Part shown: positions 1 through 8,268 of the stretch, piece by piece | Layout: each line of letters starts with the position of its first letter | How positions within the stretch are numbered: position 1 is the first letter of the stretch | From: Gammaproteobacteria bacterium | GTDB lineage: Bacteria; Pseudomonadota; Gammaproteobacteria; Pseudomonadales; UBA5518 | Assembly (NCBI GenBank): GCA_016705365.1 | Contig: JADIYI010000008.1 | Coordinates: 1,674,001-1,738,000 of the forward strand | DNA: 64,000 nucleotides | Reading direction: 5' to 3' | The notes under the pieces: model-generated | The model's input: the letters and a program-made list of their open reading frames with translations, nothing else | Database searches by the model: none | Told to the model about the DNA's origin: nothing | Made by a program: the position numbers and the translations under genes

Positions 1-915
1 GTTGCGCTGCTGGTGAATATTGGCCTTGATCGAGGGCAGGAACGGAGCCACATCGCTCCATTCGTAAAAAAGCGCGAGCTTCTCGCGGTCGCGCCGGGGT
101 ACATCGACCGCGAAATCGATCAGCGGAAATGCGGTTTTCACGTTGTCCGCGACAAATACCTCGGTAGCGGATTCGTAGTTGTCGTAGCCGAGTTCGAGGC
201 GGTGTGCGCCGAAATCATGTCCGACCCAGGCGTAGAGGCTCTGGTTGTCGAAGGCGGTGTCGGGAATTTTTCCCTGCGGCGTATCGCGCTTGCCATGATC
301 GCTGTTGCTGCCCGCCACACGGTATTCCAGCCCGTCGAGATTGCCGAATGCGGAGCCGAACCACTCCTCGCCGCCGGTTGCCGAATCGAATCCGCTGCTC
401 AGTTCGAGTTGCAGCGGCTTGTTGCCGCCCTTGCGGGTAATGAAGTTCACCACCCCGCTGAGCGCTCTGGGACCGTAAAGTACAGAGCCCGAGCCGCGCA
501 TCACCTCGATGCGCTCGACCATCGAGGGGTGCAGGCTGAGCGGTGTCCCGACCTCCCAGTGGTCGGTGATTTCCTGGCCATCGATCAGGATCGCGGTACG
601 GCGCGATTCCTCACCGCGGATACGGATCCGCTTGAGTCCCGGCTGGCCCGCATCGGTGACCTGCACGCCAGGCACGTCGCGCATCACGTCGGCCAGGCCG
701 GAGGCCGTGGAGCGTGCGAGTTGCGTTTCGGTGATCACGCTGATGCTGGCGCTCGAATCCATCACGATCTGTGGCGCGCGGCGTCCGGTGACCACCACTT
801 CCTCGAGCAGCGAGCCGGGGCAGGCACTGTCGGGTGCACAGTCGGTCGCGAGGGCAGGCAGCGCAGCCAGCAGTGCGGGCAAGGCGCAGATGCTGCGCTT
901 CATCAGTCGGTACAT
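1..915 (-). CDS. TonB-dependent outer-membrane receptor, N-terminal part (runs off the window)
   Basis: Reading leftward from ATG 915, the frame stays open to the window edge (about 305 residues). It starts with a signal peptide, then a TonB box-like EEVVVTGRR, then a plug domain containing GVQVTDAGQPGLKRIRIRG, a GQEITDHWEVG stretch, MRGSGSVLYGP and ALSGVVNFITR. These are the standard plug motifs of siderophore/cobalamin-type TonB receptors. The beta-barrel continues beyond base 1. AAGGAAAC lies just upstream of the chosen start; a second Met at 903 is possible. The gene overlaps the end of the small secreted-protein gene upstream by 13 bases, so the two are probably co-transcribed. The ligand (copper, haem, cobalamin or siderophore) cannot be read from the plug. 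Next to denitrification genes a metal or cofactor import role is reasonable but inferred. Confidence 0.88.
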   Translation of the reverse strand, partial: MYRLMKRSICALPALLAALPALATDCAPDSACPGSLLEEVVVTGRRAPQIVMDSSASISVITETQLARSTASGLADVMRDVPGVQVTDAGQPGLKRIRIRGEESRRTAILIDGQEITDHWEVGTPLSLHPSMVERIEVMRGSGSVLYGPRALSGVVNFITRKGGNKPLQLELSSGFDSATGGEEWFGSAFGNLDGLEYRVAGSNSDHGKRDTPQGKIPDTAFDNQSLYAWVGHDFGAHRLELGYDNYESATEVFVADNVKTAFPLIDFAVDVPRRDREKLALFYEWSDVAPFLPSIKANIHQQRN

Positions 916-1295
916 TGCAATTGTTTCCTTATCGATTCCCGGTTGTCCTCGCCGGGCGCACAAGCTGCTGCGCTCCAGGCACGCAGCAGCCTCGCTGCGG
1001 CATTGTAATCCGGGCAACTCCGCGGCTCGCCGGGAACATTATGGATTGCACCGCACAAATCCAGCTGGTAGAGGGCGCGATCGATACGAGTGGCATAGGG
1101 TGCCGCACCACACTTCTGCTGCCTGGAATCGAGCCAGCCGAGGATTTCGCCGCCGATGGCGACGCAATCCACGTTCCAGTGCTGCTCGCGCTCGAGCGTG
1201 GTGGCCGGAAGGCGTTCGTTCACCAGATCGGTGGCGGCGTGCGCTCCAGACCCTGTGCCCAGCAAGCCTGTGAGCAGCCATAGATACGATTTCAT
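903..1295 (-). CDS. small secreted cysteine-rich protein
   Basis: An open frame of about 130 residues begins MKSYLWLLTGLLGTG and ends its signal peptide at an AHA-type cleavage site. The mature part has six cysteines spread through it (CVAIGG, KCGAA, LCGAI, SCPDY, ACAPG, LQCTD), which suggests disulphide bonds in the periplasm or outside the cell. An in-frame Met at 1307 is an alternative start. The stop overlaps the start of the TonB receptor gene, which suggests translational coupling. I do not recognise the family. It lies divergent from the NosR-like gene with only about 80 bases between the starts, so the two share a promoter region. Confidence 0.6.
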   Translation of the reverse strand: MKSYLWLLTGLLGTGSGAHAATDLVNERLPATTLEREQHWNVDCVAIGGEILGWLDSRQQKCGAAPYATRIDRALYQLDLCGAIHNVPGEPRSCPDYNAAARLLRAWSAAACAPGEDNRESIRKQLQCTD

Positions 1296-1372
1296 GATGC
1301 ACATCATCCGTGTATCGAATTGGCAATGCCAGCAATATGGTGCAAAGTGTGCGGTTTTGCTATTTTACCCCG

Positions 1373-2941
1373 ATGAAAATCAACCGGATGGATTTGGTGC
1401 GCGGGTGCTTGTTGCGGTTCGCATTTACAGTGCTGTTATTGGTCGCGGGTGCTGCTGTTGCGGGCGAGCGCCTGGAGCAGCTCGACCTTGCCGGTACGCG
1501 AGCGATTTTTCCCGCAGCTGACAGTCTCGGCACCACGCTTGCGGCGGTGCCCGCACGAACGGTGTTTGCGGGCGACGACGTTCTGGGCTGGATCTTCCTG
1601 AACGACGAGTTGCACCCGATTCCTGCCTATTCGGGCAAGCCGATATCGGCGCTGGTGGGTATCGATGCCGAGGGTCGCATCGTCGGGGCACGGATCGTCG
1701 CACACGAGGAGCCCATTCTGGTTATCGGCGTGTCCGACAGCGATCTGCAGCACTTCATCGCGCAGTACGCGGGCATCAGCGCCAGCGAGAAGGTACGTGT
1801 GGGTGCGGGTGCCCGCGCCGGGTATCGGGGTATCGACGCGATCACCGGGGCAACCATCACCACGATGGTCATCAATCAGAGCATCATGGCTGCCGCCGAG
1901 GATGTGGCGAGCGCGCTCGGGCTGCCGCTGGCGCGTGGTGTACCGCTGCCAGGTGCGAACCTCGGTTCCGCGCCCGGAAAACCAGCACCCGCGCACCTCG
2001 TCAAACCGGATCGGGAACCCTATTGGCTGCAGCTTTGGGAGGAGCGCGAGGGACGTCTGTTCATCCTTGGCACCGCGCTGGCGTTGCTGGTCACGATGCT
2101 GGTATTCCAGGACTGGCTGGTGGTGCGCCCCCGACTGTTCACGCGACTGCGCAACGGCTACATGCTGTTCACGGTATTTTTTATCGGCTTTTACAGCATG
2201 GGCCAGCTATCGATTGTCAACATGCTGGCGTTCGGACGCGTGATGGCGGGGGGATTTTCCTGGGAGACCCTGCTGATCGAGCCGGTAACCTTCATGCTGT
2301 GGAGTTTTGTCGCGGTAACGATCGTCCTGTGGGGACGCGGCGTCTATTGCGGCTGGCTGTGCCCGTTCGGTGCGCTGCAGGAACTCATTCATACGATTGC
2401 CAGACATTTCGGAGTGCCGCGCCACGAGTTTCCGGCGATGGTCCACGAGAGGTTGTGGGCGATCAAGTACCTGATCCTGATCGGGCTGTTCGGGCTGTCT
2501 CTGGATTCGATGGCGCACGCCGCAACCATGGCCGAGGTCGAGCCGTTCAAGACGGTGTTCGCCCTGCATTTCGTGCGCGACTGGAGTTTCGTCGTTTATG
2601 CGCTCGCGCTGCTGGCGGTATCGGCGGTAAACAGCAAGTTTTACTGCAAATACCTGTGTCCGCTGGGCGCAGCGCTGAGTTTCTTCACGCGCTTTCGTAT
2701 CTTCGACTGGCTGCGCCGACGGCGCGAATGTGGCAACCCCTGCCAGACCTGCGCCGCACAGTGCCAGATCAGTGCGATTCGCCCGACCGGCGAGATCATC
2801 GAGAACGAATGCCACTATTGCCTCGAATGCCAGGTCATCTATCACGACGAGCACCGTTGCCCGCCGCTGGTGGAGAAGCGCAAGCGCCGCGAGAAACGCG
2901 AAACCCGCGCGGCGCAGATCAGTGCGGTGCAGGTGGAATAG
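1373..2941 (+). CDS. NosR/NirI family flavin and Fe-S membrane protein
   Basis: The product of 522 residues begins with a signal peptide, followed by a periplasmic FMN-binding domain. That domain carries the covalent-flavin motif ITGATITT, with the acceptor Thr near residue 161. Several membrane helices follow (about 230-420) with two CxxxCP motifs, CGWLCP near 326 and CKYLCP near 425. The C-terminus has ferredoxin-like cysteine clusters (CGNPCQTCAAQC and CHYCLEC). This is the NosR/NirI architecture, known to support N2O-reductase maturation/electron supply or nirS expression. It is shorter than classical NosR (about 700 residues). No nosZ is in the window, while nirS is 10 kb away, so a NirI-like role is the better guess. 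Start ATG 1373 was chosen because the signal peptide begins there. It overlaps the convergent oxidase-like gene by 23 bases. Confidence 0.85.
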   Translation: MKINRMDLVRGCLLRFAFTVLLLVAGAAVAGERLEQLDLAGTRAIFPAADSLGTTLAAVPARTVFAGDDVLGWIFLNDELHPIPAYSGKPISALVGIDAEGRIVGARIVAHEEPILVIGVSDSDLQHFIAQYAGISASEKVRVGAGARAGYRGIDAITGATITTMVINQSIMAAAEDVASALGLPLARGVPLPGANLGSAPGKPAPAHLVKPDREPYWLQLWEEREGRLFILGTALALLVTMLVFQDWLVVRPRLFTRLRNGYMLFTVFFIGFYSMGQLSIVNMLAFGRVMAGGFSWETLLIEPVTFMLWSFVAVTIVLWGRGVYCGWLCPFGALQELIHTIARHFGVPRHEFPAMVHERLWAIKYLILIGLFGLSLDSMAHAATMAEVEPFKTVFALHFVRDWSFVVYALALLAVSAVNSKFYCKYLCPLGAALSFFTRFRIFDWLRRRRECGNPCQTCAAQCQISAIRPTGEIIENECHYCLECQVIYHDEHRCPPLVEKRKRREKRETRAAQISAVQVE

Positions 2942-4337
2942 AAAATCCTGACACGGGCTGCGCAACGCGCGCGCGCAATGCCGCGATCACCACCACCAGG
3001 AACATCAGGCCACCGATCACCGCGATCAGGCCACCCAACCCCATCAGGCCCATGCCGACGATCTCCTGGATGCTGTCGAGCCCCTGGGCGGAACCCGCGG
3101 TCTTGCGTTGCACGCCGTGCCCGCCGGTCCAGGCCAGCGCGGTCACGTGCATGACCTGTCCGATACCATAGACGTAGGGTTGCCAAAAGGCCGTGCGCGG
3201 CATGGTGAGCGGGTGCCCGAGACGCGGCAGCAGCAGGTAGACCACTCCCATGTAAGCGAGCGTCACACCGACGATCGATCCGTGGTAGTGCGCGGGAATC
3301 ACGGTATTGGATCCACGGATCATGAAGCCCATGACGCCGCCGCCCGCAAACAGGCTGAGCGAACAGATCAGCGCCGCGCGCAGCGGCCGCTCGCTGGCCG
3401 ACAACGTCACGCGTCGGCCGAGGCCCGCGATTACCAGCAGCAGCAGCGGAACGGAAGCCATGCCGCCATAGCGCATCAGCGTGGTGAAGCCGAGGATATG
3501 TTCGCGCGACTCGATCGGGAAGCGGTACAGCAGCGGTACCGCGAGCAGCGGTGCGACCACCAGCGCAAACAGTGCCGTATGCAGTCGTGGGTTGCCCGGC
3601 AGCGACGATCCGGTGGCGCTCGACAGCATCACGAACGCGACCAGCATCAATACCGTGTGCATGAATTGCAGCACATGACCACCGCCCCAGAACAGCAGTT
3701 CGAAGTAGAACTCGCCGCTGACGCTCGCCGGCAGGCGCGCAAGGCTCAGCGCGACGCTGGCCACCGCGACCAGCGCCGCGAGAGCCGCCATCACCAGCGC
3801 GAAGCGCAGCACCGCGTCGTTGTCGTCGCCGCGCAGGCGCAGGCCGTTGGCACGCAGGCAAACGCATGCCTGTATCACCAGTCCGGTGGCGACGGCGATC
3901 AGTCCGGCGTAGAACCAGGGGTGTTGCAGCACCGGCACATAATTGTTCATCAGCGGTTGCGGTGTGCCGATGAATGGCGCGACGCTGATCATCACGGTGC
4001 CCGACACGGCGCTGACGAACGCGGTGAGGCTCCACCTCGGGTAACGCGCCGCGCCATGCATGCTCCACAGGATCCCCGCGCCCGCGACGAACCACACCAG
4101 CACCGTGAGATCGACGTGAGCCACCAGCGCGACCCGGAAGAATTCCTTGCCGGGCACCAGGTCCTGGATGATCGGGGTGCGCGACAGCGCGAGCAGCAGG
4201 GCAAGAAGCCCGGCCGCGACCAGGGCGTATACGCCCAGCCAGATCCAGCCGAGCGTGAAACGCGCGGCCTGTGCTTCGTGTCCGGGAGGGCTGCGCTCGG
4301 CCTGGTTCACAACAGGGATTCCTCGATGACTGCTCAT
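2919..4337 (-). CDS. haem-copper oxidase subunit I-like protein, degenerate CuB site
   Basis: The 472-residue protein has about twelve hydrophobic segments and is recognisable as a haem-copper oxidase catalytic-subunit relative. It has a helix-II His in AHVDLTVLVWF (H74), a helix-VI GGGHVLQFMH (H221) and the helix-X pair IPAHYHGS (H350, H352). In place of the usual His-His pair of the CuB site there is one His in ESREHILGF (H280). It may therefore bind haem but not a complete CuB centre, and could be an assembly or electron-transfer paralogue rather than an oxidase. It is the last of three genes (ctaA, SCO, this gene) joined by ATGA overlaps. Its function is inferred only from context with the NO-reductase-like enzyme. 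Confidence 0.75.
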   Translation of the reverse strand: MSSHRGIPVVNQAERSPPGHEAQAARFTLGWIWLGVYALVAAGLLALLLALSRTPIIQDLVPGKEFFRVALVAHVDLTVLVWFVAGAGILWSMHGAARYPRWSLTAFVSAVSGTVMISVAPFIGTPQPLMNNYVPVLQHPWFYAGLIAVATGLVIQACVCLRANGLRLRGDDNDAVLRFALVMAALAALVAVASVALSLARLPASVSGEFYFELLFWGGGHVLQFMHTVLMLVAFVMLSSATGSSLPGNPRLHTALFALVVAPLLAVPLLYRFPIESREHILGFTTLMRYGGMASVPLLLLVIAGLGRRVTLSASERPLRAALICSLSLFAGGGVMGFMIRGSNTVIPAHYHGSIVGVTLAYMGVVYLLLPRLGHPLTMPRTAFWQPYVYGIGQVMHVTALAWTGGHGVQRKTAGSAQGLDSIQEIVGMGLMGLGGLIAVIGGLMFLVVVIAALRARVAQPVSGFSIPPAPH

Positions 4338-4930
4338 TCGTCGAGCAACCGGGTGATGGCGTCGAGCATGGTCTCGGTGCTCGCGTTGCTGGCGAAGGTC
4401 GCGCGCACGCGGCCCACGCGATCGATCAGGTAGATCTGGTCGCTGTGCGCGAACCCGTAATCGAGCGGTGGTGGCAGCGTCTCCCGCTCGAAATAGACCT
4501 TGAACAGCGTTGCAACCGTGCGTGTCTGCTGCTCGGTGCCACGCAGTGCGATCATCGCCGGGTGAAAGTGGCGCACATAGGGGCCGAGTATCTCGAGGCT
4601 GTCGCGGCCGGGGTCGATGGTCACGAACAGCGGCTGTACCTCGCCGGCTTTGGCGCCGAGACCATCGAGTGCGGCACGCATGCGCGCAAGCACCGTCGGG
4701 CACACATCGGGGCAGCTGGCGAAGCCGAAATTCAGCAACACCAGCCGTCCGCGAAAATCCGCCAGCGCGGTGTCATGACCAAGAGTGCCTGGCAGGGTGA
4801 AATCGCCGCCCAGCGAGTCGATCACCGGTAGCCGCTCGGCGGACATGAGCCCCGGCCGCACAAATTGCAGTATCAAGACTGCCGCGAGCAATACCATCGA
4901 GACCAGCAAAACGACCAGTGCGCGATTCAT
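4334..4930 (-). CDS. SCO1/SenC family copper chaperone
   Basis: The 198-residue protein has an N-terminal membrane anchor (MNRALVVLLVSMVLLAAV) and a thioredoxin-like fold. The copper-binding CxxxC is in FASCPDVCPT, followed by FVTIDPGRD and a distal His (FAHSDQIYLID). SCO proteins deliver copper to CuA of haem-copper enzymes, or act as thiol reductases, on the periplasmic side. Start ATG 4930 overlaps the stop of ctaA (ATGA), and the stop overlaps the start of the oxidase-like gene in the same way, so the three form a tight operon. A second SCO gene is present at 8.3-9.1 kb. Confidence 0.88.
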   Translation of the reverse strand: MNRALVVLLVSMVLLAAVLILQFVRPGLMSAERLPVIDSLGGDFTLPGTLGHDTALADFRGRLVLLNFGFASCPDVCPTVLARMRAALDGLGAKAGEVQPLFVTIDPGRDSLEILGPYVRHFHPAMIALRGTEQQTRTVATLFKVYFERETLPPPLDYGFAHSDQIYLIDRVGRVRATFASNASTETMLDAITRLLDE

Positions 4931-5904
4931 GTCGATGCGGCTCCGGCGGTGAGGTAATCCAGTCGCAGCATGGCCAGCAGCAACAGCGCCGCCACGGTGC
5001 TGTGCGCCAGTACAACGGCAAGCGGAAGCGAGAAGGCGAGCGCGCACAGGCCGAGCATCGCCTGCAGCGATACCAACGCCAGCACCAGCAATGCGTTGCG
5101 ACGCAACCTCACGCTGGCACGGGCGGCCATCACCGCGGTCAACAGGAGCAGCGGCACGGCAAGCGCGGCACCGATGCGATGCGCGATCAGGATGGCTGCC
5201 GTACCCTGGTCTGCGATGACCCTGCCATTGTCATCGAGCGCGAGTTCGCGCAAATACCAGAATGCATCGCCGATGCCGCGTCCCGGCATGCAGCCATCTG
5301 TCGTGGTGCAACCGAGACCGGCGAAATTTGCGCTCAGCCAGGCGCCCAGCGCCAGCTGTACGAGCAGCAGCACCAGGCTGGCACGCACCAGCTTGCGCGG
5401 CCAGGGTGCCACGTTCACGCGAGCGGTGTTGCCCAGCGACAGGTACAGGCGCCAGCCAAGCGCGGCAAGTGCTACCCCGCCGAGCAGATTGGCGGTGGCG
5501 ATGGCCGGGCGGGTCTTGAGGTAACTTGCCGGCCCAATCACCGCCAGCGCTAGCAGCAGTCCGGCCATGGCCAGTGGCAGTTGCGCTTGCGTTGCGCTCA
5601 GTTGGCGGCGGCTACGATGCACCAGCAGCAATACCATCACCACCAGCGCCGTCGCGACGCCGCGATGGGCCTGCTTGGCGAATGGTTGCGGAGCCAGCGC
5701 GGCGTGTGCAACCCGCTTGCTGTGTTCGCTGATGTGGACCCCGATCCGCGCATAGCATGCCGGCCAGTCGTCACAGCCGAGCCCGGCCTCGACATGACGG
5801 ATATAGGCGCTCAGCAGGTTGATGCCAAGTGTTGCCAGCAGGATCGACAGCGTCAGTCGCGCCAGCCAGCGCCTCCCGATATCTGCATTCCCGCCTTGTC
5901 GCAT
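4927..5904 (-). CDS. ctaA: haem A synthase (CtaA/COX15)
   Basis: The 325-residue integral membrane protein has eight hydrophobic segments arranged as two four-helix halves. Conserved haem-ligand histidines are in AHRGVAT, AHRIGAA and AHSTVAA, with RHVEAGLGCDDWPAC holding the conserved Glu and Cys pair. A second Cys pair is in GLGCTTTDGC. The family converts haem O to haem A. No cta-type haem O synthase or canonical aa3 oxidase is in the window, so the product may serve the CuA-bearing haem-copper enzyme of this cluster, which would then carry a modified haem (inference). It is first in the ctaA-SCO-oxidase-like operon. Confidence 0.87.
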   Translation of the reverse strand: MRQGGNADIGRRWLARLTLSILLATLGINLLSAYIRHVEAGLGCDDWPACYARIGVHISEHSKRVAHAALAPQPFAKQAHRGVATALVVMVLLLVHRSRRQLSATQAQLPLAMAGLLLALAVIGPASYLKTRPAIATANLLGGVALAALGWRLYLSLGNTARVNVAPWPRKLVRASLVLLLVQLALGAWLSANFAGLGCTTTDGCMPGRGIGDAFWYLRELALDDNGRVIADQGTAAILIAHRIGAALAVPLLLLTAVMAARASVRLRRNALLVLALVSLQAMLGLCALAFSLPLAVVLAHSTVAALLLLAMLRLDYLTAGAAST

Positions 5905-5921
5905 GCGTTATCCTTGCCCGG

Positions 5922-5941
5922 GCTGGCGCCAGTGCGCCAGC
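5922..5941. other. short inverted repeat in the ctaA / small-gene divergent region
   Basis: GCTGGCGC and GCGCCAGC form an 8-bp perfect stem around a CAGT loop, between the ctaA start (5904) and the plus-strand small gene (5989). There is no T-run on either side, so it is not a terminator. It could be a leader hairpin of either transcript or an operator. Confidence 0.3.
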
Positions 5942-5988
5942 GTGTGTCAACCGCATCATCGCTAATGTCGAATTCGGAGGAGGCGTCC

Positions 5989-6183
5989 ATGCAGATACTA
6001 CTTTTCACCCTGGTCGGGATCGCGCTGTATTTTTTCGCCGATTGGGTGCTGCGCACCATCGAGCGCTTGCATGGCAGCCCATTGCCCTACCGCAACGTCA
6101 TCTACTTCGTCATCATCCTGTGCCTGGCTCTGCTCAGTTTCGAGTTGCTGCAACAGTTCGCCTCTATCGAGACGGTTCTCTGA
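5989..6183 (+). CDS. small two-helix membrane protein (64 aa)
   Basis: A short frame starts at ATG 5989 behind a strong ribosome-binding site (GGAGGAGG at 5976-5983). The product has two hydrophobic segments: MQILLFTLVGIALYFFADWVL, and VIYFVIILCLALLSFELL. They are separated by a short charged loop with RTIERLHG. It lies on the opposite strand to its neighbours, between divergent ctaA and convergent 6192-6695. I do not recognise a family. Position and membrane nature suggest an accessory part of the respiratory cluster. Confidence 0.6.
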   Translation: MQILLFTLVGIALYFFADWVLRTIERLHGSPLPYRNVIYFVIILCLALLSFELLQQFASIETVL

Positions 6184-6191
6184 GCGCCGCC

Positions 6192-6695
6192 TCACATGAA
6201 CACGAATTCCGATTTCTGGGAATCGAAATCGATCACCAGCACCTGTGCCGGAGCCAGATGTATGTGCCGCTCGGCCCGATACGGGAAATCTTCCTGCCCG
6301 ATGTGATCCTTGAGCCGGATTTTCACATCGATATCACCTGCGGGAATGGTGAGGCGCTGGTACATCGACGCCATCCCGTCGTCATGCAGGCCGCGCGGCT
6401 CCATGCTGCGGCTCAAAACCAGCTTGCCGTTGACTTCGAGTTCCAGCAGCAGTGGCGAGCGCTCGCGCGGGCAACTTTGCGCCGCGCGCATCGTCGCCGG
6501 CAAGTTGGCAAGTTCATCGGCATCGAGGGTGTGGCATTCACCGAGTAATTTTCCCGAGTGCCGCACACTCAGCTTGATGGTGGACATACCCTCCGGCAGA
6601 TGCCGATACGAGGGCGAATTGGAGAAATAGCCCACGAACGCGATGAACAGCGCATAGGCGGCAGCCTGGCCCAACCAGCGCAGACGCTCACTCAT
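6192..6695 (-). CDS. membrane-anchored periplasmic protein of the respiratory cluster
   Basis: The 167-residue product has one N-terminal membrane helix (AAAYALFIAFVGYFS) and a soluble domain rich in beta-type segments, with VRHSGKLLGECHTL, LEVNGKLVLSRSM and a C-terminal AQVLVIDFD stretch. Its start overlaps the stop of the cytochrome b/ferredoxin/MvhD fusion by eight bases, so it is translated with that gene. Topology resembles FixH-like assembly or structural proteins, but I cannot assign it by motif. Confidence 0.62.
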   Translation of the reverse strand: MSERLRWLGQAAAYALFIAFVGYFSNSPSYRHLPEGMSTIKLSVRHSGKLLGECHTLDADELANLPATMRAAQSCPRERSPLLLELEVNGKLVLSRSMEPRGLHDDGMASMYQRLTIPAGDIDVKIRLKDHIGQEDFPYRAERHIHLAPAQVLVIDFDSQKSEFVFM

Positions 6696-8253
6696 GGGTA
6701 GCCACCGATTCAGTTGTGGTCTCCACTGCGATCTGCGCCTCGCTCAGTTGCTCGCGGAAACGATCGAGCTCCTGCTCGAGTTTCGAGTACTGCAGTGGGC
6801 TCGCCCAGCAGATTGTCACCTTGTCCTTGCCAGCCGATGTACGCAGGTGCGGCATGCGTTCACCGGCAAACCGTTGCTCGGTCCATTGTGAGCCCAGGCG
6901 GTAGCGGCAGTCGTCCGTGCTGCAACCGCTCACCAACACGCCATCGACGTTCTCGTTGCGCGCAAGGAAATCGACGAATGACGGCGGCAGCAGGCCGATA
7001 CAGGGCAGCGACAGCGCCACGACCCCGGCGCGCTCGATCGATTCGATCGGCAAGGCATGATCGCAGCCGAACACAATCACCCGTGTTTCACCCGTGAGCG
7101 TGGCAACCTTGGCCATCGCCTCCGTGCGCAGGCGTTCGATCGGATAGCCGGGTATCTCGATGCCGGAAACGAGTTCCTCGACATGACGGAACGGAGTCGC
7201 GGACGGGCATGCACCGGCGCAGATCCCGCATGCCGTGCACATGTCGGGGTTGACCTGCGCCTGGCGCATGCCTTTCCTGAACGAATGCGGCACCATGGTG
7301 ATCGCGTCGTACGGACAGTCCTGGAAACACCAGGTACAGCCATTGCAGTTGTCGGGGTTCACCACCGCAACCTGGGCGAGCCGCTTCTTCTCGGGTGAAA
7401 TCCACGGCATCAAAACCAGCAGCGCGGTGAGCGTGCCGAGGAGCAGCCACACCATGTTCGGTCCCCAGGTATCGAGCAGCGGATAGACATTCATGTATAT
7501 CCAGTCGAGGTTCACCTCGGTCACGGTTAGCGACAGATCCGCAGGGCCCATGCTGCTCGCGGGCTTGATCATCGAGAGCAGCAACAGTGACAGCATGGTG
7601 CCGATCGCGAGGCCGCGCGCCGGATCGGTGCGAGCCTGCTTCAGGCGTTTGATGTGGATGAACATGCCGATCAGCAGAAACAGCGGGATCGCGATGTGCA
7701 TGAACACCATCAGCGAGAACAGGCGGTCGCTCAGGGTGGCGTTCGTCAGGAAGGTGCGGGCCAGTGAGTCGCTGATATTGGGCAGTCGTTCCAGCCACTC
7801 GGTGGAAAGTATTGCGATGTACTGTGCAAACTGGTCCCACACCAGCCAGTAGCCTCCGATTGCCGATGCAAACAGCAGCCACAGCAGCGGCACCCCGCTT
7901 ACCCACGAGAACCACTGCGCACCCCGAAACCGGCCCAGCGCGAACTCACGTACAAGGTGCAGGGTCACGGTGATCGCCATCGCGTCCGAGGCGTAGCGGT
8001 GCAGGCTGCGCATCACGCCACCGAAGTACCATTGGACATTGCTCAATCGCTCGACCGACTCGAAGGCGCCGATGATGCTCGTGTTGAAGAACACGAACAG
8101 GTAGATCCCGGTGGCCACTATCACCCAGAAGAAATAGAACGACAGCGCACCGAGCTGAAACCACGGATTCCAGTGCTCGCCGAATACCGCGGTAAACGCA
8201 GCCTCGATACGCACGAAGACCCACCGGCCGCCAGTTTGCAGAATACGAATCAC
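6688..8253 (-). CDS. fusion of cytochrome b, two-[4Fe-4S] ferredoxin and MvhD-like domain
   Basis: This 521-residue protein has three parts. Residues 1-290 are a cytochrome bc1/b6-type b subunit with H85/H99 and H186/H200, the 14-residue spacing of the two bis-His b haems. Residues 301-350 are a bacterial ferredoxin with CNGCTWC..C (C303, C306, C309, C313) and CTACGIC..C (C339, C342, C345, C349). Residues 390-480 resemble MvhD/FlpD, the [2Fe-2S] delta subunit of hydrogenase/heterodisulphide reductase systems, with C397, C418, C444 and C449 (SGCSTDDC). The start codon is GTG. The likely role is quinol/quinone-linked electron transfer for the adjacent haem-copper enzyme. It sits 15 bases behind the SCO gene in the same operon. 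The combination is unusual and its redox partner is unknown. Confidence 0.85.
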   Translation of the reverse strand: MIRILQTGGRWVFVRIEAAFTAVFGEHWNPWFQLGALSFYFFWVIVATGIYLFVFFNTSIIGAFESVERLSNVQWYFGGVMRSLHRYASDAMAITVTLHLVREFALGRFRGAQWFSWVSGVPLLWLLFASAIGGYWLVWDQFAQYIAILSTEWLERLPNISDSLARTFLTNATLSDRLFSLMVFMHIAIPLFLLIGMFIHIKRLKQARTDPARGLAIGTMLSLLLLSMIKPASSMGPADLSLTVTEVNLDWIYMNVYPLLDTWGPNMVWLLLGTLTALLVLMPWISPEKKRLAQVAVVNPDNCNGCTWCFQDCPYDAITMVPHSFRKGMRQAQVNPDMCTACGICAGACPSATPFRHVEELVSGIEIPGYPIERLRTEAMAKVATLTGETRVIVFGCDHALPIESIERAGVVALSLPCIGLLPPSFVDFLARNENVDGVLVSGCSTDDCRYRLGSQWTEQRFAGERMPHLRTSAGKDKVTICWASPLQYSKLEQELDRFREQLSEAQIAVETTTESVATHE

Positions 8254-8268
8254 GCTGATTTCCAGGGT

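Noticed and set aside
1308..1372. Palindrome TGGCAATGCCA in the divergent promoter of the NosR-like gene
   Set aside because: Only 11 bases, no match to FNR, NsrR or other nitrogen-oxide regulator sites known to me, and such short palindromes are expected by chance.
1296..1372. Possible cobalamin riboswitch for the TonB receptor operon
   Set aside because: The available leader is far too short and lacks a B12-box-like sequence.
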